A DNA stretch of 64,000 nucleotides from Spongilla lacustris (Eukaryota > Porifera > Demospongiae > Spongillida > Spongillidae): positions 1,565,895 through 1,629,894 of the forward strand of contig OX442424.1 in NCBI GenBank assembly GCA_949361645.1, read 5' to 3'. The translations under genes and the position numbers were made by a program. Below the pieces are notes generated by a model. That model was given only the letters and a program-made list of their open reading frames with translations, had not been told where the DNA came from and made no database searches. Below, in pieces: positions 46,801 to 58,800 of this stretch; within the stretch, counting starts at the first letter, position 1; every line of letters begins with the position of its first letter.

Positions 46801-49800
46801 ACGAGAGTTTGGCCTTCTGACGGTGCAAACCGATCGGTTTGATTACTCGTGAAACAGATACAACTACGGAACGAAGCCATCAAGTAGCGCTCGCGACTGT
46901 CATGGCGGCTTGAACAAACAGGTTAGTGCGTAACTTTGTTGTGTGCACTATATTGACTTTGGTATTCACTTCAAACTACTTACATGTATCTTTCGTGCAT
47001 GAAAGTGGGTCTATGAGACGCGCACCTATCGCATAGGCCTTGGCTAATCCTATCGTTCTGTACGTAGCAATTAGCGGGTTTGTATTGATTGCTAAGAAGT
47101 AGCAGGGGAGTTTATTTACTCTTGCTGCAACACTTTGCACTAGCTATTTTTGACCGTTCTATGTCCACGATGGTGGCAGCTGGTATGTACGTACATGTAT
47201 GCTCTAATAATAGCGCAAGTGTGGAGTAGGGTGAAGTGTGATGGTAATAGTGTGTGCATGTGTGTAGTGTGATGGTGCAAGTGTGTGCATGTGTGTAGTG
47301 TTATGGCACAAGTGTGTGCATGTGTGTAGTGTGATGGTACAAGTGTGTGCATGTGTGTAGTGTGATGATGCAAGTGGGTGCATGTGTGTAGTGTCATGGC
47401 ACAAGTGTGTGCATGTGTGTAGTGTGATGGTACAAGTGTGTGCATGTGTGTGGTGTGATGGTACAAGTGTGTGCATGTGTGTAGTGTGATGGTGCATGTG
47501 TGTGCATGTGTGTAGTGTCATGGCACAAGTGTGTGCATGTGTGTAGTGTCATGGTACAAGTGTGTGCATGTGTGTAGTGTGATGATACAAGTGTGTGCAT
47601 GTGTGTAGTGTCATGGTAAGTGTGCATGTGTGTGGTGTGATGGTTGCATGTATGTAGTGTGATGGTTCAAGTGTCTACATGTGTGTAGTGTGATGGTACA
47701 AGTGTGTGCATGTGGGTAGTGTGATGGTACAAGTGTGTGCATGTGTGTAGTGTCATGGTAAGTGTGCATGTGTGTGGTGTGATGGTTGCATGTATGTAGT
47801 GTGATGGTTCAAGTGTCTACATGTGTGTAGTGTCATGGTACAAGTGTGTGCATGTGGGTAGTGTGATGGTACAAGTGTGTGCATGTGTGTAGTGTCATGG
47901 TACAAGTGTGCATGAGTGTAGTGTCAATGGTACAAGTGTGTGCATGTGTGTAGTGTCATGGCACAAGTGTGTGCATGTGTGTAGTGTCATGGCACAAGTG
48001 TGTGCATGTGTGTAGTCATGGCACAAGTGTGTGCATGTGTGTAGTGTGATGGTGCAAGTGTGTGCATGTGTGTAATGTCATGGTACAAGTGTGAGCATGT
48101 GTGTAGTGTCATGGTACAAGTGTGTGCATGTGTGTAGTGTCATGGTACAAGTGTGCATGTGTGTAGTGTGATGGTACAAGTGTGTGCATGTGTGTAGTGT
48201 GATGGTACAAGTGTGTGCATGTGGGTAGTGTCATGGCACAAGTGTGTGCATGTGTGTAGTTTGGGTACTAGTGTGCACATGTTGTAGGGATGGTATCAGT
48301 GTGTATATGTGATGGTACTAGTGTGCTCATGTGTGTAGGAGGGAGGAATACAGAGTGACATCTGGTGATGTGAAGCACTGGATTGTGGCTCAAAGTATAA
48401 CCTTTATCCCATGTGTAGCCCACTTCAAACATTTCAAATGCTAATTTCCCTCCATCATAGGTTACACTTTCCATCCCTACTACTGCTCGCTGGACAAGCT
48501 GGAAGTATCTGGAAACATGCCCTGGCATCCTCCATTGTGAATGTTCGCTTCCGTTTGTTTAGCTGCTGCTATATGGAAATTCATTATTTGTGTATGCCGC
48601 TGATTTATTGCGGTAATTGTCACCTTTTTTGTGGGAATTTTTTCAACGCAACCTTTAAAACAGAACCTTGGAAACTGAAGCCCTAGGTGTGGCGAAGCTT
48701 CGTATCTAATATTAGGTCTTGAAAGCTAACCGTTGCGTAACGCCGCTATTGTACAGTCCACTATTGCATTTGGACGCTTCCGCGCGTCCGTGGGACTTCA
48801 GTACATTGACGCGTGAACGCGCCCGTGGGCACTAATCTGTTAATTCATCGTAACAATTAGCATGTGTAAACCAGGGGGTAGGTTTGTCAAATCAGGGGGT
48901 GGGAGTGGTAACTCCCTGGTAGAATAAGTGTAGTTATGAACATAATAGGATGCATGTGGGGACATACAACACTCTAATATTGCAAGTTTACAATGGGAAA
49001 ATGAAAATTTAATTAATACAAGTTTGATGACCTCTATGGGGGAAGGGATGTACCTAAGTCGTAAAATTACATTTGTTTATCAGTAAGCTTCAATGAATAA
49101 GATTCAAATATGTCAGTAATACAACTAAATACCCCTATGTACATGCAAGGAAGCTCGTGTACTATGGGAACAAAACAGCCATGCAAACTTGGTACAGTGT
49201 ATGCTGCTCCTGCACACATACACCTATGCACAATTCATAAAGTTCCGTGAGTGATTTCATTTGATCGCTCCCCTCTACCCATACCATAATAAAGGATCTG
49301 TAATCATCAATACATGTTTAAAGCAAGGAGCTCAAACAATTTCTAGTACACATACAAGGCACTTCCACTTAGACTCTTTTCAATGGTGATTATGTTATCA
49401 TTCTGAGGCACTAGGCTGCTTTGCACGACTACATACAGCTATGCACTTCCTGAAAGCATATTTGAAAAGCATCACTTTAATGTAGGGAAAATGTATTGAA
49501 CAATTTAATCTGATAAATTTTACATGTTAATATTACAAACCTACAGTTAGCAAATCTACCTTTTAAAAATTTCTTTACAATTTACACAATCATTCCTCTA
49601 CAACTCCTGCATCTAAACCAATTTAATTTTTATATCTTGTACATTTACAATGAAGTTGCTTGAATGAAGCTGAAATGTTACAAAAGTTTATAACAGACAG
49701 ACTCATTGCACAGTACTAATCAATTAGGAGGCTCTGGCTACATCAGTACCAATCTTTAGTGACACTTTGTATGACTTGACATGAAATTTTTTATAACTGA

Positions 49801-52800
49801 CTGCTGTGTGATGGCAAAGCACTGATGGCATTGTCCACAGAATGTTGGTAAGGTCTCATTCATGGTATCTTATACTGTATTAAAGCTAAAAACGTCAGTA
49901 TTCTTGGCCCAGTTACAGAGTATGGTGTACATCTAGCTGTTAGGTAGCAGTTATTGAAGGCATATGTTCCTAATCACAGGATGGCTGGAGTGCTCTTCAC
50001 TCGGCCTCTTATAATGGACATTATAATCATCATTGCATTTGTCTGGCCTCTGCACACATGAGGGTTAAGTGAAACATGTGATTGCATCAGTATAGTAATA
50101 TCGTAAAAAGCAATTATGTCACTATTCTTGGCCCCAGTTACAGAGTATGGTGTACATCTCGTTGCTAGGTAGCAGTTATTGAAGGCATGTGTTCATAATC
50201 ACAGGATGGCAGGAGTGCTCTTCACTGGGCCTCTTATAAGGGACATGTTGAAGTGGTAAAAGTACTGCTGAATGCTAGGGCAAATGTCAATCTCACAGAC
50301 AAGGTGAGGTTATGTGTGCACATGTGTGTCTTTTGTCGTGCAAGTGTACATTGTACAAACTATATACATATCAGCATACCTCCACATATATCAATATGGT
50401 TAAAATAGGAGATACACACATTCTCCATCTCTGCACACTCCTCCACACCTCCCCAATGCACCCTCCCCTACACCACACCACACATCTCCCTTCCCCCTCT
50501 CCTACTGTACACACCCTCTCCTATGCACCCCTGTAAGTGTAGTTGCGCACATAAACTTTGCTGTGATTATGATGCATGTATTTGAAGACTTACAACTCTC
50601 TAATAATGCGAATTTTAAATGGGTTAATTAACACCAGTTTAAGTAATACCAGTAAATTATCAAATGACTTACTAACATTGCATTTGTCTGGCTTCTGCAC
50701 ACATGAGGGTTAAGTGAAATGTGGGTAGAAAAGGCGAGGTTATGTGTGCACATATGTGTGTTTAGTGACACTGTGATGACAAAACACTGATGGCATTATC
50801 CACAAGATGTTGCTAAGGTCTCATTCATGGCATGGTACAACTGTATTAAAGCTAAAAGCATTCAGTTCTGTCAGTATTCTACCAATTATGTTGGCCCAGT
50901 TACGGAGTGTGGTGTACATCTAGCTGTTAGGTAACAGTTATTGAAGGCATGTGTTCATAATCACAGGATGGCTGGAGTGCTCTTCACTGGGCCTCTCGTT
51001 ATGGACATGTTGAAGTGGTAAAAGTACTGCTGGATGCTGGGGCAGATGTCAATCTTATAAGCAAGGTGAGGTTATGTGTGCACATGTGTGTCTTTTGTCA
51101 TGCAAGTGTACATTGTACAAACTATATGCATATCAGCATACCTCCACATATATCAATATGGTTAGAATAGGAGATACACACATTCTCCATCTCTACACAC
51201 TCCTCCACACCACCCCTATGCACCCTCCCTTACTCCATACCACACATCTCCCCTGCCCCCTCATCTACTGTACGTACCCTCTCCTATGCACCACTGTAAT
51301 AATTATGATGCATGTATTAGGAAGATGTACCACTCTCTAATAATGCAAGTTTTAATTAACGCCAGTTTAGTAATACGAGTAAATTATCAAACGGCTTATT
51401 ATCATTGCATTTGTCTGGCTTCTGCACACATGAGGGTTAAGTGAACTGTGGGTTAAAAAGGCGAGGTTATGTGTGCACATGTGTGTGTTTAGCGACACTG
51501 TGTGATGGCAAAGCACTGATGGCATTATCCACAGAATGTTGCTAAGGTCTCATTCATGGCATGGTACAACTGTATTAAAGCTAAAATCATTCAGTTCTGT
51601 TAGTATTCTACCAATTATGTTGGCCCCAGTTACTTACTGAGTATGGTGTACATCTAGTTGCTAGGTAGCAGTTATTGAAGGCATGTGTTCATAATCACAG
51701 GATGGCTTGAGTGCTCTTCACTGGGCCTCTTATAAGGGACATGTTGAAGTGGTAAAAGTACTGCTGGATGCTGGGGCAGATGTCAATCTTATAAGCAAGG
51801 TGAGGTTATGTGTGCACATGTGTGTCTTTTGTCATGCAAGTGTACATTGTACAAACTATATGCATATCAGCATACCTCCACATATATCAATATGGTTAAA
51901 ATAGGAGATACACACATTCTCCATCTCTGCACACTCCTCCACACCTCCCCTATGCACCCTCCCCTACACCACACCACACATCTCTCCTGCCCTCTCTCCT
52001 ACTGTACATACCCTCTCCTATGCACCACTGTAATAATTATGATGCATGTATTGGAAGATGTACCACTCTCTAATAATGCAAGTTTTAATTAACGCCAGTT
52101 TAGTAATACGAGTAAATTATCAAATGGCTTATTATCATTGCATTTGTCTGGCTTCTGCACACATGAGGGTTAAGTGAAATGTGGGTAGAAAAGGCGAGGT
52201 TATGTGTGCACATGTGTGTGTTTAGCGACACTGTGTGATGGCAAAGCACTGATGGCATTATCCACAGAATGTTGCTAAGGTCTCATTCATGGCATGGTAC
52301 AACTGTATTAAAGCTAAAATCATTCAGTTCTGTTAGTATTCTACCAATTATGTTGGCCCCAGTTACTTACTGAGTATGGTGTACATCTAGTTGCTAGGTA
52401 GCAGTTATTGAAGGCATGTGTTCATAATCACAGGATGGCTGGAGTGCTCTTCACTTGGCCTCTGTGGATGGACATGTTGAAGTGGTAAAAGTACTGCTGA
52501 ATGCTGGGGCAAAGGTCAATCTTGTAGACATGGTGAGGTTATGTGTGCACATGTGTGTCTTTTGTCGTGCAAGTGTACATTGTACAAACTATATACATAT
52601 CAGCATACCTCCACATATATCAATATGGTTAGAATAGGAGATACACACATTCTCCATCTCTGCACACTCCTCCACACCTCCCCAATGCACCCTCCCCTAC
52701 ACCACACCACACATCTCCCCTGCCCTCTCTCCTACTGTACACACCCTCTCCTATGCACCCCTGTAAGTGTAGTTGTGCACATAAACTTTGCTGTGATTAT

Positions 52801-55800
52801 GATGCATGTATTTGAAGACTTACAACTCTCTAATGATGCGAATTTTAAATGGGTTAATTAACACCAGTTTAAGTAATGCCAGTAAATTATCAAATGACTT
52901 ACTATCATTGCATTTGTCTGGCTTCTGCACACATGAGGGTTAAGTGAAATGTGGGTAGAAAAGGCGAGGTTATGTGTGCACATATGTGTGTTTAGTGACA
53001 CCGTGATGACAAAACACTGATGGCATTATCCACAAGATGTTGCTAAGGTCTCATTCATGGCATGGTACAACTGTATTAAAGCTAAAAGCATTCAGTTCTG
53101 TCAGTATTCTACCAATTATGTTGGCCCAGTTACGGAGTGTGGTGTACATCTAGCTGTTAGGTAACAGTTATTGAAGGCATGTGTTCATAATCACAGGATG
53201 GCTGGAGTGCTCTTCACTGGGCCTCTCGTTATGGACATGTTGAAGTAGTAAAAGTACTGCAGGATGCTGGGGCAGATGTCAATCTCCCAACAAAAGTGAG
53301 GTTATGTGTGCACATGTGTGTCTTTTGTCGTGCAAGCGTACATTGTACAAACTACATACATATCAGCATACCTCCACATGGTTAAAATAGGAGATACACA
53401 CACTCTCCATCTCTGCACACTCCTCCACACCTCCCTTATGCACCCTCCCCTATGCATCCTCCCCTACACCACACCATACATGATGACAAAGCACTGATGG
53501 CATTATCCACAGAATGTTGCTAAGGTCTCATTCATGGCATGGTACAACTGTATCGAGAGTTACGTTAGTAACTCTCATATAGGATTTGACCCCGATTATG
53601 AAGTCATTAAAAAACGGGACCGGCTTCTAACGGGACTCCTATCAATCGGATCGCTTAGCTCTTTGTCATCGTCGAACAAGCAGTCAAAAACGAGCAATTT
53701 CGTGTTTGTTTGATGTCATAAAACCGCGTGGTTGTAGAGAACAAAACGTTTGTTTAAACTCGTACCCAGTCCCACCGTATTTCTCGTTGTTGTTCTTCTT
53801 GACCACGCATAACTCGAGATAGGAACACTTCTAAGAAATGAAAATCACACCAATAGCTTCAGAATTCATTGGCATTCTCGCTTCAGTGGTCAAAATGTAT
53901 CGAGGCTACATTGTATATATCGGTGGTTGTGTTAGCAAATGACGTATATTTAAGCATCCAGGACTCTAATCAAATAGTTTAGAACTTGTTCATATTTTGC
54001 TTCAGTACATGTAGCTGTACATGTACATGTAGCTGTACATGTACATGTATTTATGTAATCCAATGTGTACGGTCTGGGCACTACACCTATTAGTTGTCTA
54101 GTGAAATCGTGGCACGTATCCGGTTTGGGCACTAGCGCTTAGGCGGCTATTTACTAAATATCATCGGAACCCCGAGCCAGAACTAGGGCATCACCGGAAC
54201 CTCGAGCTTAAACTAAACTTTAAAGAGGCAACGATACAACGAAAATTCAGCGGCCATAAAGAGTGCAGAACATCGGGACGATTCCATCGCTTCTCCTTCT
54301 GCGAAAAGGATGCGATTCCAAGAACGCACGACCGTCGACCGAAGCCAAACATGCTGCTGGAAAAATGCTACAGCAGGGTAATCGGCTTGGAAAGCTACCA
54401 AACCCAATAGGTACGTTCTAATTGGGCTGAGTGCATGATACAATAAGTATTTGGGCTAGATGTACCCTTGTTGTATCCACATGACTGAGAGGTCACATGC
54501 ATACCTTGTACACGTATACAAATGTCATGTAGATCTATACATACACGTTCGTGTGGCATCATCAAAAAACCTTTCTATTCTTTACATTGATGTATGGCTA
54601 TACAAGATTCTACAACTTATGACGCTAGGGCTATTCTATGTGAACTGTAGTTAATTATATTCGGGGGAAACGTGGTAATCGTGAATGTGAGCCGGGGGGT
54701 TGATACCAGTACCACTAAACTATAACTTTGGCGGGTGTCAGGGACACGTCCCTCCGTGTCCCCAGCCCGAACGGGGCCGAAGAGGGGTGTGTGTGAGGAT
54801 CCGCCTCCTCGCGTGCCAAGGGAGGTGGGCGGATCCCCTGCCCTGCAATTGTACCACATCGTCAAGGACGATGGAGAAAAAGAATTAAGAAGCTGCAGGA
54901 CGTCGGGGTGGGTAGGCGGGCGAAGAGGTAGCAGCTGCCGCCATTAGTACACGTGGCTCGAATGCTGCCCGCTGATGTACATGACGTATGCGCCGGCGCG
55001 GGGTCGCCCCCTTGTAATTAACTGCGTTTAACTACGTTAACCTTCATTTAATTATATTCGGGGGAAACGTGGTAATCGTGAACGTGAGCCGGGGGGTTGA
55101 TACCAGTACCACTAAACTATAACTTTGGCGGGTGTCAGGGACACGTCCCTCCGTGTCCCCAGCCCGAACGGGGCCGAAGAGGGGTGTGTGTGAGGATCCG
55201 CCTCCTCGCGTGCCAAGGGAGGTGGGCGGATCCCCTGCCCAATGGGGGCCGAGGCAAAGCCGAGGACCCACACAGCCCCCCAAAGGATAATGTAACTGGG
55301 TAACTGTTTATTAGCGCCACTTCACGCGTACGTACGTATACATGCGTGATTGTTCGCGAAAAGTGTGCCCTGTTACCGCTACTATTTAGTAGGCCTATAC
55401 GGAAGGCCGCTCGATGCCACCCGACAGCTGCCAAAGCTTTCCGCGACTCCGCCACGAAGTGGAATTTCACTAGGCGCACGCACATATGCATGCTGTGATT
55501 GGATATATTCAACGACTGCAACCCTTGCCGGCGCTGCACTGAACACGTCCGTGGGTTCACAACGGCTCGGAGGCGTGGTCAGATCTAATATCCTCCAACT
55601 CAAGCGAGGAGGGGAAGGAGGAATTCAATAGCTCCTCCAGGCTAAAACCCCCTATAGAGGCACACAGAGACACCACCGCCCAATACGTCAAGCTGGGCAC
55701 GCGCCTCCAGCCAATCCAGGATTGCTAATTGGGATCGAGCCGAAGGCTTGCACACGGCAGATGCCTACCTGAATGCACTCGAGGCGAGGCATGCTTCAGG

Positions 55801-58800
55801 GATCGCGAACTCAACCCCTAGTACAGCACTGGGTCACTATTAGATCGATTAACTATTTTATACAGACCAAAACCGCACCTACCGGTACCTATTTTAATCA
55901 CAACGTGTGTCTAACATTAAAAACGGAATGGATATGCGCGTGCGAGTGAATAACTTTGTAACGGAGCGTCCGTTTGTAATCTAAGTAATGTCAAACGTAC
56001 GTGCTTCTGCGTCCATTAGGTGATTGGGCTTGTGCATGAAGCCGTTTCGCACCGTGCGGTTCGTCAACTCGGCCGGCCATGCAGGCCTCGACCACCAACT
56101 GGGCGGGGATGGGTTGAACGGTTGAAATTCCTGGTGGGACCGGAAGGAGGCCATGCACGTCATTCCGAGACCCCGCGTCGGCCCGGCCATTTTCGCCCTC
56201 GGTAGGTCAAGCCAGGCCCAGGACAGAACTCAACCTAGCCGGCCTATATTGTAATGTTGTCCGTGTTACGACTCGACCGAGCAGCTACATGTATCAGAGG
56301 CGTCGGAACGGATTTGAAACAGGGGGAGCGGAAGAGGTCACATAGCTAGCTTTAATACAATCCGCGTTCGGCCGATTCAACCAGTGGGCTCGTAACCTCG
56401 TACGTACAAATGCAGACCCTGATTCCCACAGCTGCGGATGGATTACGTCACCGCTACGCGGAAAGAGGGTCTGGTGAACTGCTGTCCCCGGTCACCAGAA
56501 TTTCGGGGGACCGATCAGATCCGAGGTACAAGGTAATTGCATACCTTAGTTAATCTAAGGAGTTATTGGTAATTGCGATGGCGATGGAGGATGTACGGCG
56601 AACACCTATGACAGAGATAATAAATTATCTCTGCCTATGTGTATTACCGCTGCCGCTAAGATGATCGGGATGAGTTCCTTCGCCGCGAAGATGGCCGGAG
56701 GTCTGCAGGTTCACGCTGCCATATGCATGCACCCCGTTGAGGTTCCAATTCCCCGATAAACTGACGCGAGCCACCATGCCGTCCATGCGAGATGATCGGA
56801 CGCCCTGAATTCCCTGTTTAACCGAAGCGGGCATGTAAATGTCACGCGCGATGTAACGTTGATTGTCGGGCCTAAAATTAGAGGAACAGCCCGGTCTCGA
56901 TCAAGGACCCCGAATATAGTGGCCCGGTTCGACCCATTCGAACCTAGCTATAACGAACGATTCGTGATTGCAGATTGTCAAAGCGGTAGTGGAATTGCGA
57001 TCGATGGTACGATCTACGTGATGCCGCTCTCTTCAAGTACGTGTACGGTAATGTATCTGTCGAATTGGATGCAATCATAGATATTTGGTTGGTGCAATCG
57101 TTGTGTAAGCCACACCCGATCGATTTAATATACCTATACCTATACAAATTATTTAACCAATGAATTTCGAACGAGATGTTCGATCCCCGATCCGTTTGAT
57201 ACCGGTTAGGTCCGCACCGGAACACTACTCCGACTCTCCGGCTATGCCTTTTGGTCGCCCCACTCCGACAATGTACAAAAACGTTAGGGCGGTCGATGGC
57301 CCTTCGGTCCTCTCCTAAGCCAACGGTACCCCTAGGATGTTGCAGGTCTGCATCAGCGTCTGTAGGTTATAAGGGCACGCTCTCTGAGCTGAGTGAGTAC
57401 AAACAAGGCAGTGAGCCATTGCGTAGCACCCATTCTAAGGTGTCGGCTAGACATTAATCCTGACTAACCTATAGCTGGCTAAGCACCCGACCGCGACCAA
57501 TTAAGCATGGCTGCTTGTGACGCCACTTCCTCGACCATGAATGAGCGAGCAAGGGCTTTTGGCCCCGCCCCATGCGACTATAATAATAAACGTCGGGGTG
57601 CGACTGCGAGCTCGCCCGAGACCGCGGCACTCTGCTCCGTGGTCGATGGCATATTACCGACCAAATAGGTGTAAGGCCAATTACGCCACGCACTCCGGGG
57701 CAAGACCGTCCGTTATGCTGTGCATGCTCTGTGAATGTGACATGCCTATGACGCCGTTGACGCGAGACTGACCCCCTGCTTCAGTGTAGCAATAACCGCC
57801 TATACGTGTGCAGGCTACAGCATAGTATATAGTGACATAGCTAGAAAGCACACCGGTATGTTAGCCGCCCACCCCATGAGGTGACACAGCTTCGCGGATC
57901 GGGCGTGATAACACGCCCGTAAGGGCGGAAACCCTGATGCGAGTGCTGTCATGCATTATGACTAATGAGGCGACAAATGACGCGTTAAGATGACAACGAC
58001 ATTCAATGCCAGAACTCTAATTACTATTTAGCACATTCCATGACCCTCATGCCCGGTGTGTATGTCAAATAGCAAATGACACGTTACGATATGCACAATG
58101 ACAAAATCAGTGCCAGGGCATACAGAACACAATTACTATATAGCCCATTCCCAAATTCCCCACATGACCAGACAGGTGCAGAGAGACCTCGGACCCTCGG
58201 TCTGCCTGATCGGACTTGAATACTAAGACAGCGCCGGCCGTTCTATCCGATCGATATCGACGACTTCAGGCTATATCTGTGGACCAGAAAAGTCACTAAA
58301 AATGTGCAAGTTGTACTTCCTGGGTTGCTGGGTACGAGACAGCACAGTTATGTCGGAATAACGACGCGGGTGGCCGGTACAAGCGACCCGGCAGTTGCAC
58401 CAATGACATCGCCGGGCATGCCTCGACAGTGTGATTCTCCTATTTGCACCTGCAGTTGACTATTTGACCCGTCACTACCTCATCGTGGAGCGATTGTCGT
58501 GCCTCGACAGTCGTGACGCCCATACATCCCCCATGCGCGACAATAATAGATTAGGGCCACATGGAAGATCTGTTGTGCTACTTGTGCATACGCAACCAGT
58601 GCCGCCAGAACGCGCAAGGACGCGAGACTAGCCGGGGTGGGCAATGTGATATAAATCTATTTTAGCGTGACATGGTGTTTGGCCATAGAGTCGATCAACC
58701 GACGACCCAATACATCCCCAGAGGCCAGAACCACCCCCACTGCCCGACGGCACGCGGGACCGATGGCCAGTAGCTATCCCGACGGCACGGGAGCGATAAC

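Larger units (their letters stand above)
49800..53552 (+). repeat. Tandem exon+intron units of the ankyrin gene
   Basis: Units of 733-763 bp each hold one ankyrin exon plus an intron. The intron carries a TGTGTGCACATGTGTGTCTT stretch after the donor, a CTCCTCCACACC pyrimidine block, GCATTTGTCTGGCTTCTGCA, and ATCACAG as acceptor. Similar open frames in every intron (starting MCAHVCLLS) are copies of one non-coding stretch. Introns after exons A and D share a 30-bp-longer form; those after B and C share the shorter form. Confidence 0.85.

Noticed and set aside
47140..47627. THMHTL-repeat protein on the minus strand
   Set aside because: It is the translation of the 31-bp minisatellite inside the piggyBac-like element.
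50312..52861. Recurring frame beginning MCAHVCLLSCKCT in several places
   Set aside because: It lies just after the ankyrin splice donors in each tandem unit. It recurs because the introns were duplicated, and it overlaps no splice-supported exon.
57900..57940. Hammerhead ribozyme suggested by CTGATG and GAAA
   Set aside because: The core would need CTGATGA and a correctly placed GAAA with three stems; the sequence reads CTGATGC with GAAA upstream, so the consensus is not met.
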